From Streptomyces amritsarensis (lineage in GTDB: Bacteria > Actinomycetota > Actinomycetes > Streptomycetales > Streptomycetaceae), in the NCBI RefSeq assembly GCF_001953875.1, contig NZ_MQUR01000085.1:1-32841 (forward strand): a stretch of DNA of 32,841 bases, read 5' to 3'. Positions 1 through 7,782 of this stretch are shown here, piece by piece. Positions within the stretch are counted from its first letter, which is position 1, and each line of letters starts with the position of its first letter. Under the pieces are notes generated by a model. It did not search any database and was not told the origin of the DNA. It saw only the letters and a list, made by a program, of their open reading frames with translations. The position numbers and the translations under genes were made by a program.

Positions 1-382
1 TGACGCCGTGCGCCGATCCACCGGGGATTACGGGACAGCCCTTAAGCTTCGGGACTCGCGGGCCGCTGACCGCCGGACATGGATCGTCCTGGCCGCACAC
101 GCTCAACTTCGCCTCGCCTGCCCTCTCGCACGCGATCTGCGCCGCCCATGGGAGCGGCCAGCGGAACCGAACAGACTGACCCCCGCCCGGGTCCGTCGCG
201 GGCTCAAAAGCCTGCACGCGAAGACGGGTACGCCAGCCGGTGCACCAAAACCCACACGTCCCCGGCCCCGGCCGCCCGCGCGGCTCAAAGAATCAGCAGC
301 CCGCCACCCGCTACGACATGGGGCGGGTCCTCGCCACCGGCGAGTCCTACACCCGGCACCAATAGGCTGCTCGGGTCGCAGG
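1..382. other. Left-edge stretch without a convincing gene; IS-end-like sequence
   Basis: No reading frame here resembles a known protein; the open frames are Arg/Pro-rich and look like chance frames in G+C-rich DNA. The minus strand of 29-44 reads TAAGGGCTGTCCCGTA, the same 16 bases found at 27485-27500. The GGGCTGTCCCGTA string resembles terminal sequences of actinomycete insertion sequences, so this may be the edge of an element that continues outside the window. That identification rests on general familiarity and the internal match only. Confidence 0.4.
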
Positions 383-946
383 TCAGCCGATGTCCCAGGA
401 TGCCAGGCGTGTGTCGCAATGCAAGCAGCGGAACAAGTAGGCGGTCGGCTCTCCAGCCCGGTCCAGTGACCGCAGGAACTGTTCGGTTTCTGGCGGCGTC
501 CAGCCATAGCGCTCGTGATGTTTACGGAGCATGGCTAGAGCCTCTGGGTGGGCCTCAAGCTCGCGATATCCGGCAGGGCCGAGAAAGGCCGCGCCATCGC
601 CGCAGTGGTACAGCCAGGACTCCTGCTGCCAACCGGCAAAGCCGGGAGTGCGTCGGGTGATCTCTTCGACGACCGACAGAGGCACGTCGTCGGGTACGTC
701 AACGGCATCACTGAACACGGCAGGCATGTCGAAGTCCTCATCGCCTCCGCCTGCAATGCCCAGGGCACTCGACGCTGCCCCGGAGTGGATGCAGTGCAGG
801 CAGAGGGAATCAGGTTGCTGACCGTAGATGGGGCCTTGATAGCGGATCTGTCGGTGCATGCCACAGACGCTGCAGACATGGTCGGTGCGCAACGCGGACC
901 CGGAAGCCAGCGGATCAGGGTGGTATCGGAAGGTCGGCTCTGCCAC
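383..946 (-). CDS. CbrC family protein (UPF0167)
   Basis: This 187-residue protein begins with the pattern FRYHPDPLASGS followed by a CSVCG pair of cysteines (about residues 25-28), a GPIYG segment and a CLHC pair. These are the hallmarks of the CbrC/UPF0167 family, named after the E. coli protein linked to colicin E2 tolerance. The C-terminus carries another CLHC motif (FRCLHCDTRLASWD), so four Cys pairs or half-pairs may bind a metal. The start is a GTG at 944-946; no strong ribosome binding site is visible, so translation start is less sure than the family. It lies alone between an IS-end-like sequence and the IS110 relic, on the minus strand. The molecular function of the family is unknown, and nothing nearby suggests one. 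Confidence 0.85.
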   Translation of the reverse strand: MAEPTFRYHPDPLASGSALRTDHVCSVCGMHRQIRYQGPIYGQQPDSLCLHCIHSGAASSALGIAGGGDEDFDMPAVFSDAVDVPDDVPLSVVEEITRRTPGFAGWQQESWLYHCGDGAAFLGPAGYRELEAHPEALAMLRKHHERYGWTPPETEQFLRSLDRAGEPTAYLFRCLHCDTRLASWDIG

Positions 947-1117
947 GGGACCATCGTGTCAACCAGCAACGAACGCCGGCGAAGAGGGTAACCGTCTGCC
1001 ACGTGATGCAGCGCAGCCTCACCTCACGCGAAGAGTCAGAGGTTAAACGGCAGGGTTAGGGCCTGTTGTGAAAGTCCTGGCCGCGTGAGGTCTGCCGTCC
1101 ATGGGGGCGTCGTTGAT

Positions 1118-2429
1118 GCTCCTATTGCTGTCAAGCGGCTTGGAGCCAGTCGCGGTAGGCGTGGGTGAGGTCGTCGTCCCTGCTGAGCCCTCTTTCGAGT
1201 CTGGAGATTGGCGGTTGGCCAGACGCCGAAGTGCTGGGCGACGGTGGTGAGGGTGATGTTCTTGGCCTGCCGCATGGGCCGTAGGTCGGTTGTGCCTGGG
1301 ATGGTGACCGTGGTGGTCAGGCAGCGGAAGATCTCCCGGGCGATGGCCCGTTTCAACAGCCGGATGATCTCTTTCTTCGTCCGTCCGGCGGCGGTCTGTC
1401 GTGCGACGTATTCGCGGGTGCGGGAGTCGCTGGACATGCGGACCAGGGCGATTCGGTAGAGCGCGGCGTTGGCCGTGCGATCGCCGCCTCGTGAGAGGCG
1501 GTGACGGTTGGTCCTGCCGCTGGAGGCGGGGACCGGGGCGGCTCCGCAGAGGGCCGCGAAGGACGACTCGGTCCGCATCCGTTCGGGGTTGCCGCCCGCG
1601 GTGATCAGCAGTTGTGCGGCGGTGTCGGGGCCGACGCCGTAGGCGGCTCGCAGGCCGGGGTTTGCGTGGTGACTTCGGCATCCAGGGCCCGCGTCAGCGC
1701 CTCGTGCTCGGCGGTGAGCTCCTTGACGCGCCGGGCGAGGCTTTCAGCGCGGTCAGGACAGCGGTGTGCAGGGCGTCGCCGGCCGGCCGCAGCCGGGCCA
1801 GGGCCTCGGTGCGTTCGGTGCTCTTGAGCCGCCCGTATTTCACGCGGATCGCCTCCGGAGCGGTGACGAGGACCTGGCCGATCTGGTTGAGTGCGGCGGT
1901 GCGGGCCTTGACGGCCGAGGGGGCGGTGTTGTGCAGGGCGCGTATCCCCGCGACCGTGTCGTCCTTGGGGGAACTGGTGGCGCGTCCGGACAGGGCGGCG
2001 CGGGCGGCGGCGTAGGCGTCGATCGGGTCGGACTTGCCGGTGCGGCGACGTTCGGCCCTGTCGGGGCGGTTGACCTCGATGACCTGGTGCCCGCGGGAGC
2101 GGGCGGTCCGGGGGAAGCCGGCTCCGTAGGACGAGGTGCCTTCCACACCGATCGCGATCACGTGTCCGTGGGCGGTCAGGAAGGCCAGGGCCGCCGCGTA
2201 TCCGGCGGCGGTGGTGGCGAACTCCGCATCCGCGAGATGGCCTCCGTTGTCGCTGATCACAGCGACGTGGACGGTGTCGGCGTGGGAATCGACCCCGCCG
2301 AACACGTCGCGGTCCCCGGTGTCCGCCGCAACCTCTGATGTCATGCTGACACTGCCCTCCCAGCCGAAGGTAGGCGCCGGCCGGGTGGCGCAGACAGGAC
2401 ATTGAAGGGGCTTCTGACCAAGCTCCTAT
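1118..2429 (-). mobile_element. IS110-family insertion sequence, decayed
   Basis: The element is defined by a minus-strand IS110-type transposase gene (1131-2344) plus about 85 bases upstream of its start. The octamer GCTCCTAT occurs in the same orientation at 1118-1125, just past the transposase stop, and at 2422-2429, upstream of the start. IS110 elements lack terminal inverted repeats and often show short direct repeats at the recombination core, so I use these octamers as provisional borders. True ends could lie further out (to about 1050 or 2520). Confidence 0.55.
1131..2344 (-). pseudogene. IS110-family transposase, three frameshifts
   Basis: The N-terminal frame (start ATG at 2342-2344) contains FGGVDSHADTVHVAVI, EGTSSYG and a KSDPIDAYAAA segment, the DEDD (RuvC-like) half typical of IS110 transposases. 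The C-terminal half has GVGPDTAAQLL and the SFAALCGAAPVPASSG signature around the reactive Ser region. It ends in a helix-turn-helix-like tail whose last residues read LTHAYRDWLQAA before a TGA at 1131-1133. Reading the whole protein requires three frame changes: near 1738-1745 and 1650-1656 (each as if one base is lost) and near 1205-1212 (one base gained). Each half still reads well between the breaks, so decay is recent, or the breaks are sequencing errors. As it stands no intact transposase is made. Confidence 0.85.
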
Positions 2430-2460
2430 CAGGTCATGTTCCGCCCGGCCGCAGCCATGA
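2345..2460 (-). ncRNA. Possible IS110 bridge-RNA region (5' non-coding end)
   Basis: IS110-family recombinases of the IS110 group are guided by a bridge RNA transcribed from the non-coding end upstream of the transposase gene. This stretch is the corresponding region. It holds an imperfect hairpin: AGGGGCTT (2406-2413) against AAGCTCCT (2420-2427), with one G-U pair and a six-base loop. No start or end of a transcript can be read from sequence, and the associated transposase is broken, so this is a positional inference. Confidence 0.3.
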
Positions 2461-2614
2461 GAACAGGTCCCGGCAGCCGGACAGAACAACGCGAAGACAG
2501 CCCAGCAGGGCGTCAGTCAGTGGGTGGGCCACGACCACCGGAACCTGAGTATCAGCATCAATGTCAGTGGTGCTGTGCATGATCGGCGCGTCAGCTTTTC
2601 GCGGAGGTAGGGAA

Positions 2615-2935
2615 GTGCGGGGACACGCGTTCCTGCGGCAGATGTACGACGACTCGTACTTCCCTGATCACGTGGTCGACCAGGGGAAGGCGATCCTGCT
2701 GCGGCTGTGCGAGCGCATCGAGGCCGAGCGGCCGTCGGACCTGGAGAGCTTGTGTGCATTCACCCAGGCTGCGACGGAGGAGTTCAATCTGCTGGACGGG
2801 GAGTTCGTGGCGGCCGGGAGCGAGATCGAGACGGTGGCGCGGGAGTGGATCTGTGACGAGTTCTGCTTCGTCGCGTCGGCATACGGGTTCACGCAAGCGG
2901 ATGTGGAAAAGCTGACCGCCGGCCGGGACTGGTGA
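2615..2935 (+). CDS. DUF5713 family protein
   Basis: A 106-residue acidic protein beginning VRGHAFLRQMYDDSYFPDHV, with a helical body and the end GFTQADVEKLTAGRDW. It matches my recollection of the DUF5713 family, whose members start with a similar HAFLRQMYDDSYFP segment. I chose the GTG at 2615 because GGAGG sits at 2603-2607, seven bases upstream; an ATG at 2561 is in frame but lacks such a site and adds residues unlike the family. The first residues expected in the family may be missing because the gene abuts the IS110 relic. Function is unknown. It is sandwiched between two decayed insertion sequences yet is intact. Confidence 0.7.
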   Translation: MRGHAFLRQMYDDSYFPDHVVDQGKAILLRLCERIEAERPSDLESLCAFTQAATEEFNLLDGEFVAAGSEIETVAREWICDEFCFVASAYGFTQADVEKLTAGRDW

Positions 2936-2946
2936 ACCAGGCGGGA

Positions 2947-3766
2947 GGGCTATCTCCGCTCAAAGCCACTCGTTGATGGCCGCGACGAGAACGGTCGCCT
3001 CGTAGCGGACAGCGAGCTTGTCGTCCCGGGTGGCGACGGCGCGGTGTCTTTTGAGGCGGTTGATCCCGCACTCGAGCGTGACGTTCGCGGGAGTCGGCTA
3101 GGTCGAAGTACGGCGGCCGGCCGCCGCTGGAGCCGAGCTTTTGGCGATTGCGGGCCTGGTCGGCCTTGTCCGGGATGGTGCAGCGGATTCCGCGGCGGCG
3201 CAGGTAGCACGGTTTCTGCGGGAGGCGGACGCATGGCCGGCCCGGACGAGGCGCGGCACGCGGACCTTTTCCCGCACCGGTTCGAACTGCGGCGGGTCCC
3301 CGCGCTGTCCTGCCGTGACCACGATCGACATGGGCTTCTGACCTTGCTCGACGGCCAGGCGGAGCTTGGTGGTGAACCCGCCGCGCGACCCTCCCAGCCC
3401 GTGATCCTGACCCTTCCTTCGGTCCCGGCCGCATGCTGATGGGCGCGGCAGACTGTGGAGTAGACACTCAGGTCCCAGACGATCGCGCCTTTCGCGTCGG
3501 CGAAGGACTGAAGAATCCGCTGCCAGGTCCGTTCCGCTGCCACCGGCCGAACAGGTCGTAGACCCGGCCCAGGGCCCGTACTCGACGCAGATGTCCCGCC
3601 ACGGAACTCCGGTCCGGACACGGAACCGTATGCCGTCGATCAGCCGCCGCCGAGGCCAGTGGGGTGGCCGCCCCACCCTGGCACCCCTCGGCACCAACGG
3701 CTTCAGCACCGCCCCTACTCGTCCGTGAGATCTCCCCGACTCATGAACCGTGATCATCCATAGCCC
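2947..3766 (-). mobile_element. IS5-type insertion sequence (IS427-like), decayed
   Basis: The ends carry the inverted heptamer GGGCTAT: plus strand at 2947-2953 and minus strand at 3760-3766, giving an element of about 820 bases. Both length and the GGGCTAT ends fit the IS427-like part of the IS5 family. No clear target duplication remains next to the ends. The enclosed transposase gene is broken several times. Confidence 0.65.
2960..3757 (-). pseudogene. IS5-family transposase, multiple frameshifts
   Basis: Pieces in different minus-strand frames reconstruct a DDE transposase. They are an N-terminal part with RRRLIDGIRFRVRTGVPWRD, then RTWQRILQSFADAKG and IVWDLSVYSTVCRAHQHAAG, then GGFTTKLRLAVEQGQKP, then RRRGIRCTIPDKADQARNRQ, and the end NRLKRHRAVATRDDKLAVRY, with the stop at 2960-2962. 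At least four frame changes are needed, so the gene is dead. The start is placed at the ATG 3755-3757, close to the element's end. It is more decayed than the IS110 copy upstream, implying an older insertion. Confidence 0.8.
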
Positions 3767-4225
3767 CAAGATCTGCTTTCGACACACGGCCCAGCCGGAA
3801 CCCCGGCCGAGCCAGCCGATTCGGAACCCCCTGCCGGGCCGGCAACCCCACGCTCCAAGGACACCCACACCCCCCACCCCGCCTCGCGGCCCGCCCCGGC
3901 CCCCGGCCGAGGCCAAGACGGCCGAAAGCTCCCGCGCCCGCCATCACGGCGCGCCCCACCGGCCCACCCGGCTGCGTCGAAGCCCCGGGGACCGCGCGGC
4001 CTGCCGTGCTCCTCCCGCCTGTCCACGGCAGGCCGCCCCCCGCTCGGCGCGCCCCCGGGGGCCGCCCGCCCGTTCCCCACCCGGTCCGCCCGGGACGCGA
4101 CGCCCGCGGGGTCCTTCGGCGCCGGGCACCGGCAACCGGCAGCCCCGCGACGGCTCACCGCCCCGGCCGCGCCCCGGCCGGGGCCGGCAGGCGGCGCGCC
4201 CGGCGCCCGGGCGCCCGGTGCGGCC
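3767..4225. other. Low-complexity G+C-rich spacer, no gene seen
   Basis: The stretch between the IS5-type relic and the acetyltransferase is dominated by runs of C and G. All open frames are Pro/Arg/Gly-rich with no recognisable motif, start site or signal peptide. I see no RNA gene or strong hairpin. It is downstream of the acetyltransferase stop and is probably non-coding. Confidence 0.5.
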
Positions 4226-4795
4226 TCAGCCGGCGGACGCCCGCCGCGGCCGCACCGGCGGCGGTGCGGCGTCGGTCGCCAGCCGGGCGTGCAGTTCGAC
4301 GTCGTAGCGGACACCGTCGTACTCGAGCTTGCGGCGCTGGACCCCCTCGACCGCGAAGCCCGCAGCCCGCGCCACCCGGCACGACGCCGGGTTGTTGACC
4401 CGATGGCCCAGCTCCAACCGGAACAGGCCGGCGTCCTCGAAGGCCCAGGCGGCCACCGCCCGGCAGCCGCCCGACGCGACGCCCCGCCCGCGGGCCGCCG
4501 CCCCCGTCCAGTACGACACCCACCCCGTCCGGTGACGCGGGTCGACGGCGCCGACCGCCACGTTCCCCAGCACCGCGCCCGCACCGTCGACGACCGCGAA
4601 GGCGTACGAGGATCCCGCGTCCCACTGCCCCGCCCGGGCCGCCAGCCACCGCCGCGCCGCCGACAGGGTCGCGACCGGCTCAGCAGCCTGCCGCGCCATC
4701 TCCGGATCGGCGAACGCCGCCAGTACCGCCCCGGCGTCCGCCGGCGACCAGCGCCGCAGCCCAAGCCCCGGGGACACTTCCAGACGATCACGCAC
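4226..4795 (-). CDS. GNAT family N-acetyltransferase (RimJ/RimL type)
   Basis: This 189-residue protein has the GNAT fold order. LGLRRWSPADAG comes near residue 11, an FAVVD beta strand near 66, and VLGNVAVGAVDPRHRTGWVS follows. The acetyl-CoA loop is ARGRGVA at 101-107, then HRVNNPASCRVARAAGF, which is typical of RimJ/RimL-like enzymes where the Asn and the Ser/Cys lie near the catalytic site. It should transfer an acetyl group from acetyl-CoA to an amine, perhaps a protein N-terminus or an antibiotic; the substrate cannot be read. I use the GTG at 4793-4795, preceded by GGGGAAG; the frame stays open further upstream but that part is repetitive Arg/Gly-rich sequence generated by a tandem repeat. 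The C-terminal tail is Pro-rich. Confidence 0.85.
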   Translation of the reverse strand: MRDRLEVSPGLGLRRWSPADAGAVLAAFADPEMARQAAEPVATLSAARRWLAARAGQWDAGSSYAFAVVDGAGAVLGNVAVGAVDPRHRTGWVSYWTGAAARGRGVASGGCRAVAAWAFEDAGLFRLELGHRVNNPASCRVARAAGFAVEGVQRRKLEYDGVRYDVELHARLATDAAPPPVRPRRASAG

Positions 4796-4902
4796 CCGAC
4801 GCAGTCTTCCCCAGCCCCGCGCCCACCCGCCAGCCCGATACCCGCCCGGCCCGGTTCCTGCTCCGGCCCGGCCGGCCCGCCGGCCCCCACGCGTCCGGTC
4901 CC

Positions 4903-4946
4903 GCACCCGCCCGGCCCGCACCCGCCCGGCCCGCACCCGCCCGGCC
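4903..4946. repeat. 15-bp tandem repeat, three copies
   Basis: The unit GCACCCGCCCGGCCC is repeated at 4903-4917, 4918-4932 and, nearly complete, 4933-4946. It lies about 110 bases upstream of the acetyltransferase start on that gene's 5' side. Exact tandem copies suggest slipped-strand duplication. Confidence 0.85.
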
Positions 4947-5005
4947 GAACCGACCCGCCGACCGCCCGCCGGCTCCACCGGCCCGATCCCGGCGGGGCGG
5001 CCGGA

Positions 5006-5218
5006 TCAGGCCTCGCGGTCCATCACCCGGCGGGCCGCCTCCGCCTCCGCCGCAGGCGGGGAGAGCTCGTCGAGGGTGTCGAGCTCGTCGTCCGAGCCCA
5101 GCTCCTCCTCCCACGCGGCCGCCAGCCGCTCCTGCTCCTCGCGCGGCCGGCCCGCCACGGCCTCCCGCCGTTGCGGCTCCAGAGCCGCCAGGAAACGCCC
5201 GACCGCGTCCGCCGTCAT
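5006..5218 (-). CDS. Small acidic hypothetical protein
   Basis: A 70-residue protein starting MTADAVGRFLAALEPQRREA and rich in Glu, Asp and Ala, with the acidic centre EEELGSDDELDTLDEL. It is predicted to be largely helical and soluble, with no signal peptide. The ATG at 5216-5218 is preceded by AGGAG about ten bases upstream, which supports real translation. It lies about 210 bases upstream of the acetyltransferase on the same strand, but the repeat-filled gap argues against tight coupling. I do not recognise the family. Confidence 0.6.
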   Translation of the reverse strand: MTADAVGRFLAALEPQRREAVAGRPREEQERLAAAWEEELGSDDELDTLDELSPPAAEAEAARRVMDREA

Positions 5219-6051
5219 GCCGTGCTCCTACCTTGCTGTGGGACAGAGGGGCAGAGGGCGCCGACCGCCAGACCGCGCCCGGCCCAGCATCGCCAACCCG
5301 GCCCGCACCACCGGCCCGACACGGCACGCCGCCACCCGAATGCACGCGCACCCTGCGCCCCCGCACCCGCGCCCCAAGCACGGCACGGGCACGGGCACAG
5401 ACCCGGGCACGGGGGCGGGGCGGGGGCGGGCGCAGACACGGGTGCGGCGTGCCGCGGCCCGCCCGGCCGTGACACGCCGCCCCCGCCCCCCGTCAGCTGT
5501 CAGCCGGCGGTCACCGGCCCCGTCGGGGCGGCCGCGCCGACCAGGGTGCCGGCGGCCAGGAGGGTCGCGACGGCGCGGCGGGTGGCCAGGGAAGCGGACA
5601 CGGAGGCTGGCCCCCTTCGACTTCAACGGGACGGCGGCCCCGACCGACAGCACACGCACACACGGGTGCCTACCGGTCTGGCCTGAAACAGTTCCCGGCG
5701 TCTGGCCGAGGAGCCACACTCTGACCCCCGCCGACACCCGGAAACCGCCCACCCACCCCCCCGGTTTCCCAATCCGGACAGGTCCGCGACTCTCCCTTGG
5801 GGTGGACAACCGTCACACCCGGATGGACGCCCCGGACACGGCACTTCACCGCCAACCGATGACACGCCCGCCCGGCCGCACCTCCCCACCTCCGCCCCCG
5901 GCCCCGGAAGCGCCCCCACCCCGGACGCGGCCCGCCCCGCCGCGCCGAACGGATTCAAGGCCCCGTAACAGCCGCTCCCGCCACCCCTACGCACACACCC
6001 GCGAAAACGATTCCGCGTGTACGGGAAAACAGCCCCCGCCCCGCCCCGCCC
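5219..6051. other. Long G+C-rich spacer with one tiny ORF
   Basis: Apart from the tiny ORF at 5500-5601, no frame gives a plausible protein; longer frames are Pro/Arg/Gly-rich. Short degenerate repeats of CACGGG type occur around 5380-5445. The plus-strand stretch from about 5690 to 5830 is richer in A and T than its surroundings but shows no recognisable gene or structured RNA. Confidence 0.45.
5500..5601 (-). CDS. Tiny signal-peptide-like ORF
   Basis: A GTG at 5599-5601 opens a 33-residue frame reading VSASLATRRAVATLL, then a small-residue stretch ending in PVTAG and a TGA at 5500-5502. The layout (two Arg, a hydrophobic Ala/Leu/Val core, small residues near AAA) is that of a Sec signal peptide with almost no mature part. 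AGGGGG lies about a dozen bases upstream. It could be a secreted micro-peptide, the remnant of a truncated secreted protein, or chance. Two leading Arg and the hydrophobic core make chance less likely but do not exclude it. Confidence 0.35.
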   Translation of the reverse strand: MSASLATRRAVATLLAAGTLVGAAAPTGPVTAG

Positions 6052-7038
6052 CTACGGCGCCGTCGCCGCCCCCCAGTACTTCCTGACCAGCTCGTAGGAA
6101 GCGACCCGCTCGCGCAGGTCGTATACGGGCGTCGCCAGCATCAGCTCATCCGCCCCGGTCTCACCGGCCAACTGCGCCAGCCGCGCCACCACCGCCTCGG
6201 GCGCCCCCACCGCCTGCTGCGCACGGAAACCGTCCAGCGCCCGCCGCTCCTGCTCCGTGAAAACATGCGCGGCCGCCTGCGCGGGCGTGGGGAACGGCGT
6301 CTGGCTCAGCCCCTGCAGGAGCCCGGCCTTGACGACGTTCATCGGACCCGCCCGCCACACGGCCTCCTCCTGGGTCTGCGCGCACACCGTCTCCACGCAC
6401 AGCAGCACCCGGGGCCGCTCGCACCAGCGGGACGGGGTGAACGCCGCCCGGTAACCCTCCACGGCCGCAAGGGTGTTGTCCGGACGGATGTGGTGCGCGA
6501 TCGCGACCGGCAGGCCGAGGGCCGCGGCGAGAGCGGCCCCCGCGGCACTGGACGCCAGCAGCCACGGCTCCGGCAGCGGACCGAGCGCGACCTCCTCCAC
6601 CAGCAACGACAGGATCGCGGCCACATCCTGCCGGTACTCCGCGTCCGACGCCGGCCCGGCACCGCGGCGCAGCGCCCGGGCGATGGCCTCGTCGAAGGTG
6701 CCCGGACCCCGGCCGATGCCCAGGTCGATGCGGTCCTCGTGCAGGGCGGCCAGCGTCCCGAACTGTTCCGCCAGCGTGATCGGCGCATGGTTGGGAGCCA
6801 GCACCCCGCCCGAACCCACACGGATCACCGAGGTCGAGGCGGCCGCGTGCGCCGTCAGCACGACCGGCGGGAACGCGCCGATCGCGGGGGAGTGGTGATG
6901 CTCGGCGTACCAGAGGCGGCGGTAGCCCAGCCGCTCCATCTCCCGAGCGAAAGCCGCGGTGTCCCGCAGGGTGTCCACGGCGCGGGTGCCTGTCTGCACC
7001 ATCGCGACTTCCAGCGCTGAAAGAGGTATGTCGAGCAT
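6052..7038 (-). CDS. LLM class flavin-dependent oxidoreductase
   Basis: The 328-residue product is a luciferase-like TIM-barrel monooxygenase of the MsnO8/YhbW-like group that typically runs about 330 residues. It begins MLDIPLSALEVAMVQTG and contains the hallmark GYRRLWYAEHHHSP (substrate/flavin edge), RVGSGGVLAPNHAP, EQFGTLAALHEDRIDLGIGR and later ADELMLATPVYD. Such enzymes use reduced FMN or F420 to oxidise small molecules; the cofactor and substrate cannot be told from sequence. I prefer the ATG at 7036-7038 because family members start near IPLSALE; an in-frame ATG at 7090-7092 adds 18 unlikely residues. Neither has a strong ribosome binding site. The gene stands alone; its 5' end faces the first repeat-protein gene, giving a divergent intergenic region. 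Confidence 0.9.
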   Translation of the reverse strand: MLDIPLSALEVAMVQTGTRAVDTLRDTAAFAREMERLGYRRLWYAEHHHSPAIGAFPPVVLTAHAAASTSVIRVGSGGVLAPNHAPITLAEQFGTLAALHEDRIDLGIGRGPGTFDEAIARALRRGAGPASDAEYRQDVAAILSLLVEEVALGPLPEPWLLASSAAGAALAAALGLPVAIAHHIRPDNTLAAVEGYRAAFTPSRWCERPRVLLCVETVCAQTQEEAVWRAGPMNVVKAGLLQGLSQTPFPTPAQAAAHVFTEQERRALDGFRAQQAVGAPEAVVARLAQLAGETGADELMLATPVYDLRERVASYELVRKYWGAATAP

Positions 7039-7153
7039 CCCGTCAGCATAGGGATCACCCGCCCCGACGACGCCCCCGATGATCGTTTTCACGCCACCGC
7101 GGACAAGGCGGGCCCGACAGCTTCAGTTCCGGTTGCACCACCTCCGCGCAAAC

Positions 7154-7172
7154 GTCAAGCCACGAATTTCCG
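7154..7172 (+). promoter_or_regulatory. Motif shared upstream of both repeat-protein genes (copy 1)
   Basis: GTCAAGCCACGAATTTCCG lies 175 bases upstream of the first repeat-protein start. A 17-of-19 match lies 162 bases upstream of the second gene (8044-8062). Similar position and orientation suggest a common promoter or operator element; no sigma factor can be assigned. Confidence 0.45.
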
Positions 7173-7328
7173 GAACGTGACCGGTATCGCGGTGAAGAGG
7201 CCTACTGGATATGCGGCCCCACCGAAAAGGAAACGAGGCCGCAGACGCAGCGGGAACAATTCCCGCATCGCGGAGGCCACGAACCTTTCGGAACCTGCTC
7301 AGGATCCGATTTCGATCAGGAGAAAACC

Positions 7329-7727
7329 ATGAACCGTAAGCTCGAGACGTCTGAGTCCAACCGCCGCAAGCGCCGGTTCCGCCTCGCGACCGCCGTCGCG
7401 GCCGCCGCGATCGCCGGCGGGGTCCTCATCCCCTCGTCCTCCGCGATGGCGGCCCCCACCATGTCGGTGGAGAGCGTCGCCAGCCACAACAAGCACGACC
7501 ACAAGAAGCACGACGGCAACCACCACGGCAAGAAGAAGAAGCGCAACAAGCCCGGCAACACCCAGGGTGGTACGCAGGGTGGCGGCTCCGGGAACACCCA
7601 GGGTGGTACGCAGGGTGGCGGCTCCGGGAACACCCAGGGTGGTACGCAGGGCGGTGGCTCCGGCAACACCCAGGGCGGTACCCAGGGCGGCGGCTCCGGG
7701 AACACCCAGGGTGGTACCCAGGGTTGA
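7329..7727 (+). CDS. Secreted Lys/His-rich protein with GNTQGGTQGGGS repeats
   Basis: A 132-residue precursor. Residues 1-41 form a signal peptide (NRRKRRFR, hydrophobic core, AMA before the likely cut). Residues 52-75 are a polycationic Lys/His tract (HNKHDHKKHDGNHHGKKKKR). Residues 76-132 are four copies of GNTQGGTQGGGS plus a final GNTQGGTQG, ending at the stop. AGGAG lies at 7317-7321, correctly spaced before the ATG. The repeats contain no charged or hydrophobic residue, only Gly, Asn, Thr, Gln and Ser, suggesting an extended or cross-beta/solenoid structure. The repeat is shared with the next gene, and the signal peptide and cationic part resemble the protein at 17943-18413. I do not recognise a described family; a role at the cell surface or in an extracellular matrix is inference. 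It has no cysteine and no sortase motif. Confidence 0.8.
   Translation: MNRKLETSESNRRKRRFRLATAVAAAAIAGGVLIPSSSAMAAPTMSVESVASHNKHDHKKHDGNHHGKKKKRNKPGNTQGGTQGGGSGNTQGGTQGGGSGNTQGGTQGGGSGNTQGGTQGGGSGNTQGGTQG
7554..7724 (+). repeat. 36-bp coding tandem repeat (12-residue unit), first array
   Basis: Four full and one partial 36-base units encode GNTQGGTQGGG(S). Units are nearly identical at DNA level, differing mainly at third codon positions, and match the array at 8773-8979. The homogeneity points to recent expansion or gene conversion between the arrays. Confidence 0.95.
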
Positions 7728-7745
7728 CCAGGCCGGTCGATAAGC

Positions 7746-7782
7746 GCATCGCCTCGCAGAGGTTGCCTCTGCGAGGCGATGC
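7746..7782 (+). terminator. 17-bp perfect hairpin after first repeat-protein gene
   Basis: GCATCG followed by CCTCGCAGAGG forms one arm, TTG the loop, and CCTCTGCGAGG then CGATGC the other arm: 17 uninterrupted pairs starting 19 bases past the stop codon. No T run follows, as is usual for Streptomyces terminators. The 25-base core recurs in inverted orientation at 9045-9069. It may therefore be a REP-like element as well as, or instead of, a terminator. Confidence 0.75.

Noticed and set aside
1049..1117. Sequence AGGGCCTGTTGTGAAAGTCC next to the IS110 relic as another insertion-sequence end
   Set aside because: It resembles terminal sequences seen in other elements, but there is no matching inverted partner or transposase piece within reach.
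3754..4890. Long Gly/Arg-rich minus-strand frame overlapping the acetyltransferase
   Set aside because: It is out of frame with the clear GNAT domain, and its composition is a by-product of G+C-rich codon usage.
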